A DNA stretch of 33,608 bases, taken from Prevotella sp. GTDB taxonomy: Bacteria > Bacteroidota > Bacteroidia > Bacteroidales > Bacteroidaceae. The DNA lies in assembly GCA_016283605.1 (NCBI GenBank), contig JAEENF010000131.1, forward strand, positions 1 through 33,608, read 5' to 3'. The notes beneath the pieces are model-generated. The model did not search any database. It saw nothing but the letters and a program-made list of their open reading frames with translations, and was not told the DNA's origin. Positions 16,570-24,937 of this stretch are shown here, one piece after another; position 1 is the stretch's first letter; the number at the start of each line of letters is the position of its first letter. The position numbers were made by a program, and so were the translations under genes.

Positions 16570-18681
16570 TCATCTTAAATCTTTCCACTGCGGAGGGTTG
16601 ACACCGAGGAGATGGCGCACGAAGAAATCCTGACGCTTGTGGTCGCCAAAAGCCTCACCCATTGTATGACGAGCTCCAGGAATGACAACAAGTTCAAAAT
16701 CCTTTCCTGCCTTTTCCAAGGCGTTTACCACCTGCATTGTAGATGCTGGATCCACATTATCGTCCATCTCGCCAACCACAAGCATTAACGGTCGTTCAAG
16801 TCTCCAAGCATTTTCAACGTTGGAGCAGGCAACATAACTGCTGTCTACAGGATACGACATCCACTGCTCGTTCCACCATATTTTGTCCATGCGGTTGTCG
16901 TGACAGCCACAGGCGGCATAGGCAGCCTTGTAGAAATCGCCGTGGAAGAGTACGGCGGCAAGGGCGTTCTGTCCTCCGGCAGAGCAGCCATAAATACCAA
17001 CACGGTCGGCATCGATATAGGAATACTTCTGGGTAGCGGCCTTAATCCACGCTTTGCGGTCGGGGAAACCGGCATCCTTGAGGTTCTTGTAGCAAACGGC
17101 CTCAAAATCCTTTGAACGCCACGAGGTGGTCATGGCATCGAGCTGTACGACAATGAATCCGAGCTCAGCAAGTTCGGCCATACCCCAGTACCACTCACGC
17201 CACGACTTGGGAACGTACTGGTCGCCAGGACCTGAGTAGATATACTCGATGATAGGATACTTCTTTGTAGGGTCGAAATTAGAGGGACGCAGGATGATGC
17301 CCCACATGGGGGTAATGCCGTCGCGACCGGGGGCTACGAATACTTCTGGGGCGCGCCAGCCGGATGCTAAAAGGTCGGTGATGTCAGCCGTCTCGAGGGT
17401 CTTAAGGATGCGTCCGTCCTTGGCGGAGCGTAGCACGCTGACGGGGGGATTAGTAACCGTCGAGTAGGTGTCAATCAGGTAGGTAAAGTCATCGGTGAAC
17501 GTAGCGCTATGGTGGCCTTCCTCGGGCGTGAGGCAGGTCAACTGCTTACCATCGATACGAATCTTATAGTAATGTATCAAGTACGGATCTTCCTGCTTGT
17601 TCATACCACAGGCAGAGAAGTAGATGACGCCCTGCTTCTCGTCGACATGCTGGATTTCGCGTACGTTCCACTCGCCCTTTGTGATTTGACGCACCAAGCG
17701 GCTCTCCTGGCTCTCGCGCCCACGGTCGTAAAGATAGATATGGTTATAGTTGTCGCGCTCGCTAGTCCATAGGATGTGGCGACTATCTTCAAGGTCGATA
17801 CGACGTTGACGTGTGTAGTTGACGTAGCGTGGGTCCGTCTCTTCGATAAGGATGCGAACATTGGCCTGCAAGTCCATCTCCAGCACGCGATAAGTCTTGT
17901 GACCACGCTCGTTGAACTCAAAGGTGATAGTCTGCCCATTCTTGTCCCACCGAGGCATCGTCACCTCATACTGATGGGCAAAAAGTGTGGTGGCAGGCTC
18001 TACGACACGCCCCGTAGCCACCTCGATGATGACGGGCACACGATAATTCAGCGAATCACCGGGCTTAGCATACTCCTGTTTATGAAGAATGGGTTCGGTG
18101 CGACCCTTGGGTGACGACTCAATATAGTAGACGTAATGCTTCGGGGCGGGCTTTATGCGCACGGTAGCATAGTAGCGCCCGTCGGGTGAGAACGAGCCCC
18201 ACGATGAATAGTAGTTGTCTGGGGTTCCGTTTGTGGTCAGCACACGACCACTGAACCACAGATTGTTATCCTTATGGTAGATGCTGTCCTTGCCGTCAGG
18301 TGTGCGCTGGACGCCGTCCTTCTCGTCGGGCACTTCCATCCAGTGGCGCTCGGGTTTGCCGTCGGAGGGTCGTGGTGGCTGTGGCAGCTCAGGATTTTCG
18401 GGAAGTAGAGTGACGGTGCGTTTGTCGGCATCGACCTCCTTGTAGACCTCCTTATTGCCGTTCCATACGGAGTACCAGAAGCGATGCGTGCTCGGGACAA
18501 GATGCACACGCACACCGCTATTTTTGGTCTTGCCCGAATAAGTGGTACGCAGACTGTTGGCGCGACGATAATCGTCGAGAGTGCCCTGAGCGCTTATAGT
18601 GAGAAATGAGAAGTGAAAAGTGAAAAACAGGACTATGCCGACCACCTTCACTGCATGCATCTTATTGCTATTGATAATCAT
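16570..18681 (-). CDS. S9 family (DPP IV-type) serine peptidase
   Basis: This 703-residue protein is counted from the ATG at 18681. That ATG follows an AGGA ribosome site and sits 7 bases after the preceding stop; a longer upstream reading frame would give a non-signal N-terminus inside the previous gene. A signal peptide ends near TISAQG. A beta-propeller region follows (about 60-440; ILWTSERDNYNHIYLYD is typical), then an alpha/beta-hydrolase domain with Ser567 in GCSAGG, Asp640/641 in GEMDDNVDP and His672 in ARHTMGEAF. All triad residues are present. S9B enzymes release dipeptides after a penultimate proline. I did not find the usual Glu-Glu aminopeptidase motif, so the exact specificity is open. 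It is the last gene of its operon, after GH43. It would fit final processing of proline-rich peptides, which is an inference. Confidence 0.9.
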   Translation of the reverse strand: MIINSNKMHAVKVVGIVLFFTFHFSFLTISAQGTLDDYRRANSLRTTYSGKTKNSGVRVHLVPSTHRFWYSVWNGNKEVYKEVDADKRTVTLLPENPELPQPPRPSDGKPERHWMEVPDEKDGVQRTPDGKDSIYHKDNNLWFSGRVLTTNGTPDNYYSSWGSFSPDGRYYATVRIKPAPKHYVYYIESSPKGRTEPILHKQEYAKPGDSLNYRVPVIIEVATGRVVEPATTLFAHQYEVTMPRWDKNGQTITFEFNERGHKTYRVLEMDLQANVRILIEETDPRYVNYTRQRRIDLEDSRHILWTSERDNYNHIYLYDRGRESQESRLVRQITKGEWNVREIQHVDEKQGVIYFSACGMNKQEDPYLIHYYKIRIDGKQLTCLTPEEGHHSATFTDDFTYLIDTYSTVTNPPVSVLRSAKDGRILKTLETADITDLLASGWRAPEVFVAPGRDGITPMWGIILRPSNFDPTKKYPIIEYIYSGPGDQYVPKSWREWYWGMAELAELGFIVVQLDAMTTSWRSKDFEAVCYKNLKDAGFPDRKAWIKAATQKYSYIDADRVGIYGCSAGGQNALAAVLFHGDFYKAAYAACGCHDNRMDKIWWNEQWMSYPVDSSYVACSNVENAWRLERPLMLVVGEMDDNVDPASTMQVVNALEKAGKDFELVVIPGARHTMGEAFGDHKRQDFFVRHLLGVNPPQWKDLR
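18598..18628. repeat. Heptamer repeat inside DPP IV signal-peptide coding sequence
   Basis: Units AGTGAGA, AATGAGA, AGTGAAA, AGTGAAA follow in register. Read on the minus strand they encode the h-region FTFHFSFLTI. Confidence 0.65.
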
Positions 18682-18688
18682 AATATTC

Positions 18689-21505
18689 CTAATTATATAT
18701 GACAATGTCTCTGAGTTCACCCCACGAGGTGTTGTCGTTGTAGGTGGTCTGATAGACGCCGACGGCAAGCTTGGGACTGGTCACATCAACAGGCGAGCCA
18801 GGCATATTGTTCCAAGTCTGCCCATCACGACTGGTGCGTGCGAAGAGTTTGTTGCCACGACGCTCGAACTGAATGATACGGTCGAATTCGTAACCTCTGT
18901 AGTTGGGATACTGCGGGCGACCATGACGCGAAAGGATGGTGAACATATTGCCGCAGTTGTAGAGCGGGAAGGCGCCGAGCTGGTAAAATACCGACTCTTC
19001 CATAGTTCCTCCCTGCTGAGGGGAGGGAATAGATACCAGAATGCCGACTTCGTTGTAGCCCTTGACGGCATGCTGTTGCAAACCTTCCATATCGGCAATG
19101 GTGGCCATGATAACGAAATCGCCTTCTATCTCTTTCAACTGTTGGGCACCATCTTCCCACGGATGGTCGTTGAAAGAACCACCCTTGGCCGAGAGGTGCA
19201 GTGAAGACTGCTGAACGACGGGCTTCATCGTGGTTGGCAGCGTGAAACGGCTGTCGGGATCGCTCTCATCGAAAGGTTCATCACCCAAGCTTTGAACTTT
19301 GAACTGCTCTGAACTTTGAACCTCATACGACGAACGGATGTCGGCAGCAGAGAGAGCGTAGGGCATGATGTTCAGACTACTGATATAGCCTCGGAAATTG
19401 TTGGCACCACTGCCGTCGGCACCGATGCTGACAGGGCCGTCAGGCCGGACCATCATAAAATTGTTCTGCTCATGAATCAGTTGGCCGTCGAGATAGACGC
19501 GCTCCATCCATCCGTCGAAAGTGACAGTCCACTGATGCCATGAGCCGATGGCCTTCTGGATGGCCTCGGGGGCTCCATAGCTCTCAAACGAGCCATTGTG
19601 ACAGATGAGACCCGTACGCGGATCGCTGCCCAAACGGAACTCGGTTGTGGCCAGATCGGCATGCGACGGCGACAGCGAGGCCACGGTGGCCACTGCCCCA
19701 CCCTCGGTCTGCAACAGCCAGGCACTGATGGTATAAGGCGCGTTATAGCAGAACTCCTGAGGCAGGGGCGCGTTGCTGGTCAAACGCTGCGAACCGTTGA
19801 AGAAGAGGGCCCAGCGACCATCTTTCACGCGAGCGTGGATGGGCTTGTTGGCCTTGAAGCCATTCAGCTCCGTCACATCAAAGGGCGCCTGACGTTGCTT
19901 TGCCTCATGAGACATATCAAAGCCAATGACGGCAGCGGTACGTTGCAGAGGACTCACGTCTTTTTTATGCATGCCTGGATAAGCATCATTGGTCTCGGTG
20001 GGGTCGGGAGGCAACAAAGGCGCCTGCTTCCAAACCTTTACATTCCAGATGGCAGGCATGTGGCCGTTCTTCTGTGTATCGGCAATGGTGATGCGGATGT
20101 AGCGCGCTTTGACATTGCCACGGTCGATCATAGGCGAGCCTTGCATCGTGCTCTGCATACGGTCGGCAAAGAGCGTCCATGTCTGTCCATCTACAGAGGT
20201 TTCTACCTTATACTGATAGAAGAAGGTGGCGTATTCAAATTGCGTCCAGATCTCATTGAAGCGCTGCTTGCTGCCCAGGTCGATCTGGAGCCACTCGTCG
20301 TGATGACGACCACCATTCTGTCCCCAGTTGGTGGCGGAAGCCTTCCATAGCGTGGCGTTGTTGTCATCGACGGCATATTCAGGCCGGAACCACTCGTCGT
20401 AGTACGAGGAAGCCGTCACTTTGGCCTGATAGGCAAGATTGACAGTACCCTTTTCAGTCGCTAGAGGGGCTCCGTGGGTGGGCTCGACGGGAAGGATATC
20501 GCCATTGGCATCAAACTTCATCTCATCGATGGCTATCTGACGGTTGAAGCCGTGAACGGAACGCGGAAGGTTATGACGATGGTAGACAATGTAGTAACGG
20601 CCGTCTTCAACGAGAACGCTGTGGTGGCCAGGACCGTGGATGGAGCCATCACCATTGGTTTTCAGAATGCAGCCCTTATATTCGAAGGGACCCATAGGGC
20701 CTGTTTTCGATATGGCATACTGCACGCGGTAGGTGTCGTCGTGACACGAGCCGGATGAGTAGGTGAAATAGTAGATGCCGTTACGCTTGAAAACATAGGG
20801 CGCCTCGAAGATATCCTTCAGCTCATCGTTGGGTATGAGTTTCTTTTCAGAAAAGAACGTGTCGGCTGCAATGGGGAAGGGGTCGTTTTCATTCCAGAAC
20901 CGGGCGTCGTGGAATTGAGAATTGAGAATTGAGAATTGAGAATTTGCTACCGCCTTGTTTAGTTTAGCCACTCCACAGCCGAAGCCTTTATAGATACCCC
21001 AGGTGGTGAAATAGAGATACTCTGAGCCGTCATCGTCGCGGAACAGCTGCGGGTCGAGAGTGATGGCATTGTGGACGTAGCGGTCGGGCACCATGATGGC
21101 GTCTTCACGGCCTAGGATGTTGTTCCACGGCCCGATGGGCGACGTGCTTTGGCCAATGCTGATGACGCACGGCTCGCAATAGAAATAGCGGTAGGTGCCG
21201 TCGGGCTGCTGAACGACATCAGGTGCCCATACCACCTCGGTGGTGGGCCAGTTCATGACGATATTCTTCCAGTTGCGGAAGTCGTAGGACACCCACACCT
21301 GTGCAGGACCGTAGCCGTTGCCCGTGCCATCGGTAGTAGCATAGAGGTAATAGGTGTCGCCAAACTTACGGATGGTGGGGTCGGCAAAGTAGCCGGGAAC
21401 AAAAGGATTTCCCGCTGAGGGTGTGTTCCATTGGGTGTATCCGGTCTGCCCCTCTGCGACCACCGTTGCAGAGAGAAGCAGAACGCACAAGAAATGCTTT
21501 ACCAT
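18689..21505 (-). CDS. GH43 glycosidase with discoidin, LamG-like and C-terminal beta domains
   Basis: This 938-residue secreted enzyme is counted from the ATG at 21505, preferred over an in-frame GTG at 21511. After the signal peptide, a GH43 five-bladed propeller spans about residues 28-335. The expected catalytic residues are present: Asp42 in FADPT (base), Asp151 in ITLDPQLF (pKa modulator) and Glu234 in FEAPYVF (acid). Residues about 355-495 are an F5/8 type C domain (NLAYQAKVTASS .. ARYIRITIAD). About 525-710 is a LamG/concanavalin-like domain. About 735-938 is a DUF1349-like beta domain. GH43 members are mostly alpha-L-arabinofuranosidases or beta-xylosidases, and the subfamily cannot be assigned by eye. 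It lies 13 bases downstream of the CotH fusion gene. Two stretches of 7-base repeats are embedded in frame (19291-19321, 20913-20944). Confidence 0.9.
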   Translation of the reverse strand: MVKHFLCVLLLSATVVAEGQTGYTQWNTPSAGNPFVPGYFADPTIRKFGDTYYLYATTDGTGNGYGPAQVWVSYDFRNWKNIVMNWPTTEVVWAPDVVQQPDGTYRYFYCEPCVISIGQSTSPIGPWNNILGREDAIMVPDRYVHNAITLDPQLFRDDDGSEYLYFTTWGIYKGFGCGVAKLNKAVANSQFSILNSQFHDARFWNENDPFPIAADTFFSEKKLIPNDELKDIFEAPYVFKRNGIYYFTYSSGSCHDDTYRVQYAISKTGPMGPFEYKGCILKTNGDGSIHGPGHHSVLVEDGRYYIVYHRHNLPRSVHGFNRQIAIDEMKFDANGDILPVEPTHGAPLATEKGTVNLAYQAKVTASSYYDEWFRPEYAVDDNNATLWKASATNWGQNGGRHHDEWLQIDLGSKQRFNEIWTQFEYATFFYQYKVETSVDGQTWTLFADRMQSTMQGSPMIDRGNVKARYIRITIADTQKNGHMPAIWNVKVWKQAPLLPPDPTETNDAYPGMHKKDVSPLQRTAAVIGFDMSHEAKQRQAPFDVTELNGFKANKPIHARVKDGRWALFFNGSQRLTSNAPLPQEFCYNAPYTISAWLLQTEGGAVATVASLSPSHADLATTEFRLGSDPRTGLICHNGSFESYGAPEAIQKAIGSWHQWTVTFDGWMERVYLDGQLIHEQNNFMMVRPDGPVSIGADGSGANNFRGYISSLNIMPYALSAADIRSSYEVQSSEQFKVQSLGDEPFDESDPDSRFTLPTTMKPVVQQSSLHLSAKGGSFNDHPWEDGAQQLKEIEGDFVIMATIADMEGLQQHAVKGYNEVGILVSIPSPQQGGTMEESVFYQLGAFPLYNCGNMFTILSRHGRPQYPNYRGYEFDRIIQFERRGNKLFARTSRDGQTWNNMPGSPVDVTSPKLAVGVYQTTYNDNTSWGELRDIVIYN
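19291..19321. repeat. Heptamer repeat inside GH43 gene (linker before last domain)
   Basis: TTTGAAC occurs at 19291, 19298 and 19315, with a 10-base interruption. On the minus strand it encodes EVQSSEQFKVQS, a linker before the C-terminal domain. Confidence 0.65.
20913..20944. repeat. Uninterrupted heptamer repeat inside the GH43 catalytic domain
   Basis: Four perfect AATTGAG units (20913-20940) plus a partial fifth. On the minus strand they encode NSQFSILNSQF between GH43 propeller strands. A change of one unit would shift the frame. Confidence 0.85.
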
Positions 21506-21518
21506 GATCACTATATGT

Positions 21519-24500
21519 TTACTTGATAATCACCTTGCGACCGTTGATGATGTTGATGCCACGCTGGGGCTGGGTGAGACGCTGACCCTGCAGATTATAC
21601 GTGGGACACTGAACGCCGGACATCGAACGCTCTATGGTGTCGATTCCTGTGGTGGGATCGGCATAGTTGACAGAGCGGAGCGTATAGTCAGCCGCAGTGT
21701 CACCCACAGTGACGTGGAAGATGAAGTTGGCGTTGGCAAATGTCTTGGCATTCTTACGGTAACGCAGGGTCTGACGGATGGTGTACTGCGAGCCCTCGGT
21801 GCTCTTGGCCGGATACTGGCCGATGGTGAACGAAAGCTGTGAGGGAGCGAACTCAGAGAACAAATAACCGTCGTTGTAACCCGACACTTTGCCATCGGCA
21901 CTAAACCAGTGGCCATAGCCATTGGCGGTGCTGCCAGACTGAGCCAGCGAACCGTCGGGATTGGCAGCATAGAGACAGATTTTGCCGTTTTGCGGACCAC
22001 GCTCGTCCCATTGTTGCATCTTGTCGTTAATGGCGGTAGGCTGCATCTGGAAAGCAGTGCCCAGGGCAGCGGCATTGCGCCCGCTGATGTTGACAGTCAC
22101 ACCCGTGTAGCCATACTGGCTATTGTCGAGTGGGAAGTGGACATCGTATTCGTAGGTGATGTCGGCAATGGCACGGCCATCAATAGTGGCATCGGCATAC
22201 ACAGTGGCACTGCCCCCAATATCGGTACCTTCGAGCGTGAAGCGGTAAGGCCACATATCGTCATCGGCAATCTTGTCGTCCCAACGGTGACAGATATAGT
22301 CCTTCAATGCCGGGGCTACGACAGCCCACAGGCGACGGACACCTTCGGGCAAGGTGATGGCATACGATTCGGTCTTTGTACCACGTCCCTGACAGTAAAC
22401 CCTGTCTTCAGAGAAATACTGGGTGGTGCCGTTGTCCATCAGGACTACGAAGCCCATGCGGAAGCCTCGCCAGGTGGCATTGCCTTGTGAAGAGGTCTGA
22501 TAACGGCGCTTGCCGTTGGCATCGGACTCAAGGCGCACATATTTCGACTCTCCGTCGAGATACTCTCCAGGGTCGTTGTCCAGCAATTCAGCACCAGGAT
22601 TCAGTGCCGTGAGATTAAATTTCACTTCCGTACCAGCGGCAGGTACTTGTAGGGGAATGACGTTGTAGCCCGTGCCCTGTGGACAGCTTGAAAGTGCCAC
22701 TTGATACGCATCGTCGTTGGTGAGGATGCAGTTGTAGACGAAGTTGCCTATATGCGAGTCACTACGATAGGGACTGCAGACTGTCATATCCCATGTGACG
22801 GCGTGGCATGCGAAGTCGAAATGCAGCTTATAGAGATCGCTGACCGAGAGGTTCTTACACTTCATCAGTGCCATATTGAAATCGGATGCCTTGCCCTGTT
22901 GCTGACCCTCCATTGGCGTGTTCCACACCTGTGCAACGGTGGTGATGTCGTCGTATTTCTCGGTGAGGTAGCTGATGAAGGGGAAAGCCTGGTAGCGGTG
23001 CCACTCATGGTTGAAGGCGTAATTGTGGCTGCGGTTGTAGATGGCCGACATATAGCTCATGTCGAAGAATTCCTGTGGAAAACTCTGCAACGACTGCCAG
23101 TTGGCGGTAGTCTCCCAAATGGTCTGGCCGATACCGTTTTGCAGGTGGAAACCGGTATTGTCGGTATCGGAGTTCTGGTGACCGCTATGCTCAGCGAAAC
23201 ACATATAGTGGAATGAGTGACCTACCTCGTGGGCTACGGCTGAGCCTACGGGCTTGCAGGTGGCGGGGTTGAGCCACAGGGCGTTGATGACAAAGTCGTA
23301 ACCGCCGCCGTAGCAGGTCCACTCGGTGGTGTGGTTCATGAGCACCATCATCTTGTATTTAGCCACGTTAGACATCTCGGGGTCTACGAAGCCCAATTTC
23401 GTGCTTTCAAGCTCGTAGTAATCCTCGCACTGCTGAAGCAGGTAGTCCATGTCGACGTAGTAGAAGTCATCCTTTGGAAGGTCCTTGGGATTGCAAGTGT
23501 AGCCGTTGTCCCAAAAGAGTATGACATTGGCTGACTCCATGGAGCGTGTCTTCGACCACACGTACTGGCCGTCGGGGTCGCTCTCCTTATAGAGGCCTGA
23601 ATTCCAGCGCCACTCCTCGGGGATATAAACTTTCTTATTTGACAATGTCTCTGCCGGTACGGGTATGCCGGCATTAACGTAGTTGATATGTTTCAGACGG
23701 TTCTTAATCCAGGTCTCCATTTTATTCAGTTCAGTGTCGAAGTTTTTGCCGGCAATAGGCCAGCGTTTGGCCTCGCGCTCCAGAGCTCCTGAGGTGCGTA
23801 GTTGCTCGACATACTTCATGCATTCGTTCCAGGCATAGGTGACTAGGGTGTCTTTGCAGGCATCCCATTGCTCCTTATATTGCAGAACAAACTCACGACA
23901 TCCGAAGAGGTCGGTGAAGAAGCGTGGCATATAGGGGTAGTTGCCGTTGCGACGCAAGGGGTTGGTACCCATGACGAGCTCGGTATAGTCGGCAAAGAAG
24001 TCATGCCCATACATATTGCCCCAGTCGAAATCGTAGCCGGCATCGAAGTCCCAAAGAGGTCCCATGAACCACTTACCGTCACCGTCCTTATGCATATAAA
24101 CGGAGCGGGGTGCGTCGAGTTCGACATTATAAACGAACTCCTGAATTTGCAGGTACTTGATGAACGAGGGAATGTCGAGCACTTTCTCGACAGCATTGTA
24201 GTTTTGTACTTTTATGGCTTTCTCGAGTTTGCCGAAGACATTCTTGACGCTGTCGATGGTGTTCGAGGTAAAAAACTCGTCGTCGGGATATTTCACACAG
24301 ACGGGCATCTGGTAGCCTTCGCTCCAGAAATTGTCGCCTGCATCAGGGCTGAGCTCAGGACCATCGTCCTTGTCGAGCTGAATCAGAATGCCGCGCTCGT
24401 CGCTGACGTTGACACGGTTCTTGTTCTGCTGTACCTGTTCGGTAAGCTGATAGACGCCGCGGTATTTGTCGTTGACATATAGTTCAACATAGCGCGTGTG

Positions 24501-24920
24501 GTTGGTGAAAGGCAGTCCCAAGGCCTGACCCATGGCAAACACAAAGGTGTTCATCAGGTCGGTGATGTCGCGGTAGTTAGCCAGCAGCACCCAATTCTTG
24601 GCTTTGGGCAGTCCCAACATCTCGGTTTTCTTGTCGAACTTGAGTCGGTAGGCCTTCTTGGGGTACCATAGGAAACTACTGTTGCCACGGCAACGTATGC
24701 TGGCCGCAGCACTATTGATGTTGGTATACGACTCTTTGCCGTCGAGCGATACCTTACAGGTTTTGTATTCCTCTTTCGAGATAATATCTCCACCGTCGTC
24801 AGTAGTGATGTAAAGGGGATAGACTTGGTAAGGATTCGCCGTTTGTGCAGAGATTCTCATATTCTGGGCAGCAAATAACACTGCTGCCAGCAGGAGAATG
24901 GTTTTGAGGTTGTTATTCAT
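21519..24920 (-). CDS. CotH-kinase / DUF6055-type metallopeptidase / DUF4859 fusion protein
   Basis: This is a 1133-residue secreted protein from the ATG at 24920, where the signal peptide begins (MNNNLKTILLLAAVLFAAQN); an earlier ATG at 24950 would overlap the previous gene. Residues about 35-400 form a CotH-type atypical kinase domain: IRCRGNSS, KKAYRLKFDKK, NWVLLANYRD, GVYQLTEQV and the metal-binding-like GPLWDFDAGYDF (Asp291/Asp293). Residues about 428-800 are a DUF6055-like region with AHEVGHSFH (HEVGH at 564-568) and WETTANWQ (Glu603), a gluzincin-like arrangement. Then comes a beta-rich part, a DUF4859-like unit (about 945-1075; GHWFSADGKVSGYNDG, FTIGQYPA) and a tail YNLQGQRL .. GINIINGRKVIIK. 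The gene starts 17 bases after the stop of a related DUF6055 gene. Kinase and protease activities are both predictions. I do not know this combination from characterised proteins. Confidence 0.82.
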   Translation of the reverse strand: MNNNLKTILLLAAVLFAAQNMRISAQTANPYQVYPLYITTDDGGDIISKEEYKTCKVSLDGKESYTNINSAAASIRCRGNSSFLWYPKKAYRLKFDKKTEMLGLPKAKNWVLLANYRDITDLMNTFVFAMGQALGLPFTNHTRYVELYVNDKYRGVYQLTEQVQQNKNRVNVSDERGILIQLDKDDGPELSPDAGDNFWSEGYQMPVCVKYPDDEFFTSNTIDSVKNVFGKLEKAIKVQNYNAVEKVLDIPSFIKYLQIQEFVYNVELDAPRSVYMHKDGDGKWFMGPLWDFDAGYDFDWGNMYGHDFFADYTELVMGTNPLRRNGNYPYMPRFFTDLFGCREFVLQYKEQWDACKDTLVTYAWNECMKYVEQLRTSGALEREAKRWPIAGKNFDTELNKMETWIKNRLKHINYVNAGIPVPAETLSNKKVYIPEEWRWNSGLYKESDPDGQYVWSKTRSMESANVILFWDNGYTCNPKDLPKDDFYYVDMDYLLQQCEDYYELESTKLGFVDPEMSNVAKYKMMVLMNHTTEWTCYGGGYDFVINALWLNPATCKPVGSAVAHEVGHSFHYMCFAEHSGHQNSDTDNTGFHLQNGIGQTIWETTANWQSLQSFPQEFFDMSYMSAIYNRSHNYAFNHEWHRYQAFPFISYLTEKYDDITTVAQVWNTPMEGQQQGKASDFNMALMKCKNLSVSDLYKLHFDFACHAVTWDMTVCSPYRSDSHIGNFVYNCILTNDDAYQVALSSCPQGTGYNVIPLQVPAAGTEVKFNLTALNPGAELLDNDPGEYLDGESKYVRLESDANGKRRYQTSSQGNATWRGFRMGFVVLMDNGTTQYFSEDRVYCQGRGTKTESYAITLPEGVRRLWAVVAPALKDYICHRWDDKIADDDMWPYRFTLEGTDIGGSATVYADATIDGRAIADITYEYDVHFPLDNSQYGYTGVTVNISGRNAAALGTAFQMQPTAINDKMQQWDERGPQNGKICLYAANPDGSLAQSGSTANGYGHWFSADGKVSGYNDGYLFSEFAPSQLSFTIGQYPAKSTEGSQYTIRQTLRYRKNAKTFANANFIFHVTVGDTAADYTLRSVNYADPTTGIDTIERSMSGVQCPTYNLQGQRLTQPQRGINIINGRKVIIK

Positions 24921-24937
24921 TATTTTTGTAATGTTTT

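Noticed and set aside
16570..18681. Prolyl oligopeptidase or acylaminoacyl peptidase instead of a DPP IV-type enzyme
   Set aside because: The long propeller with SERDNYNHIYLYD and GCSAGG fits the Bacteroidetes S9B type better, though the missing Glu-Glu motif keeps this partly open.
18682..18768. Longer N-terminus for the DPP IV-type peptidase
   Set aside because: The extension has no signal peptide, overlaps the GH43 3' end and would bury the real signal sequence; the ATG at 18681 has AGGA upstream.
19598..20350. 250-codon plus-strand open frame inside the GH43 gene
   Set aside because: It has low-complexity, arginine/glycine-rich translation with no recognisable domain, opposite a clear multidomain enzyme.
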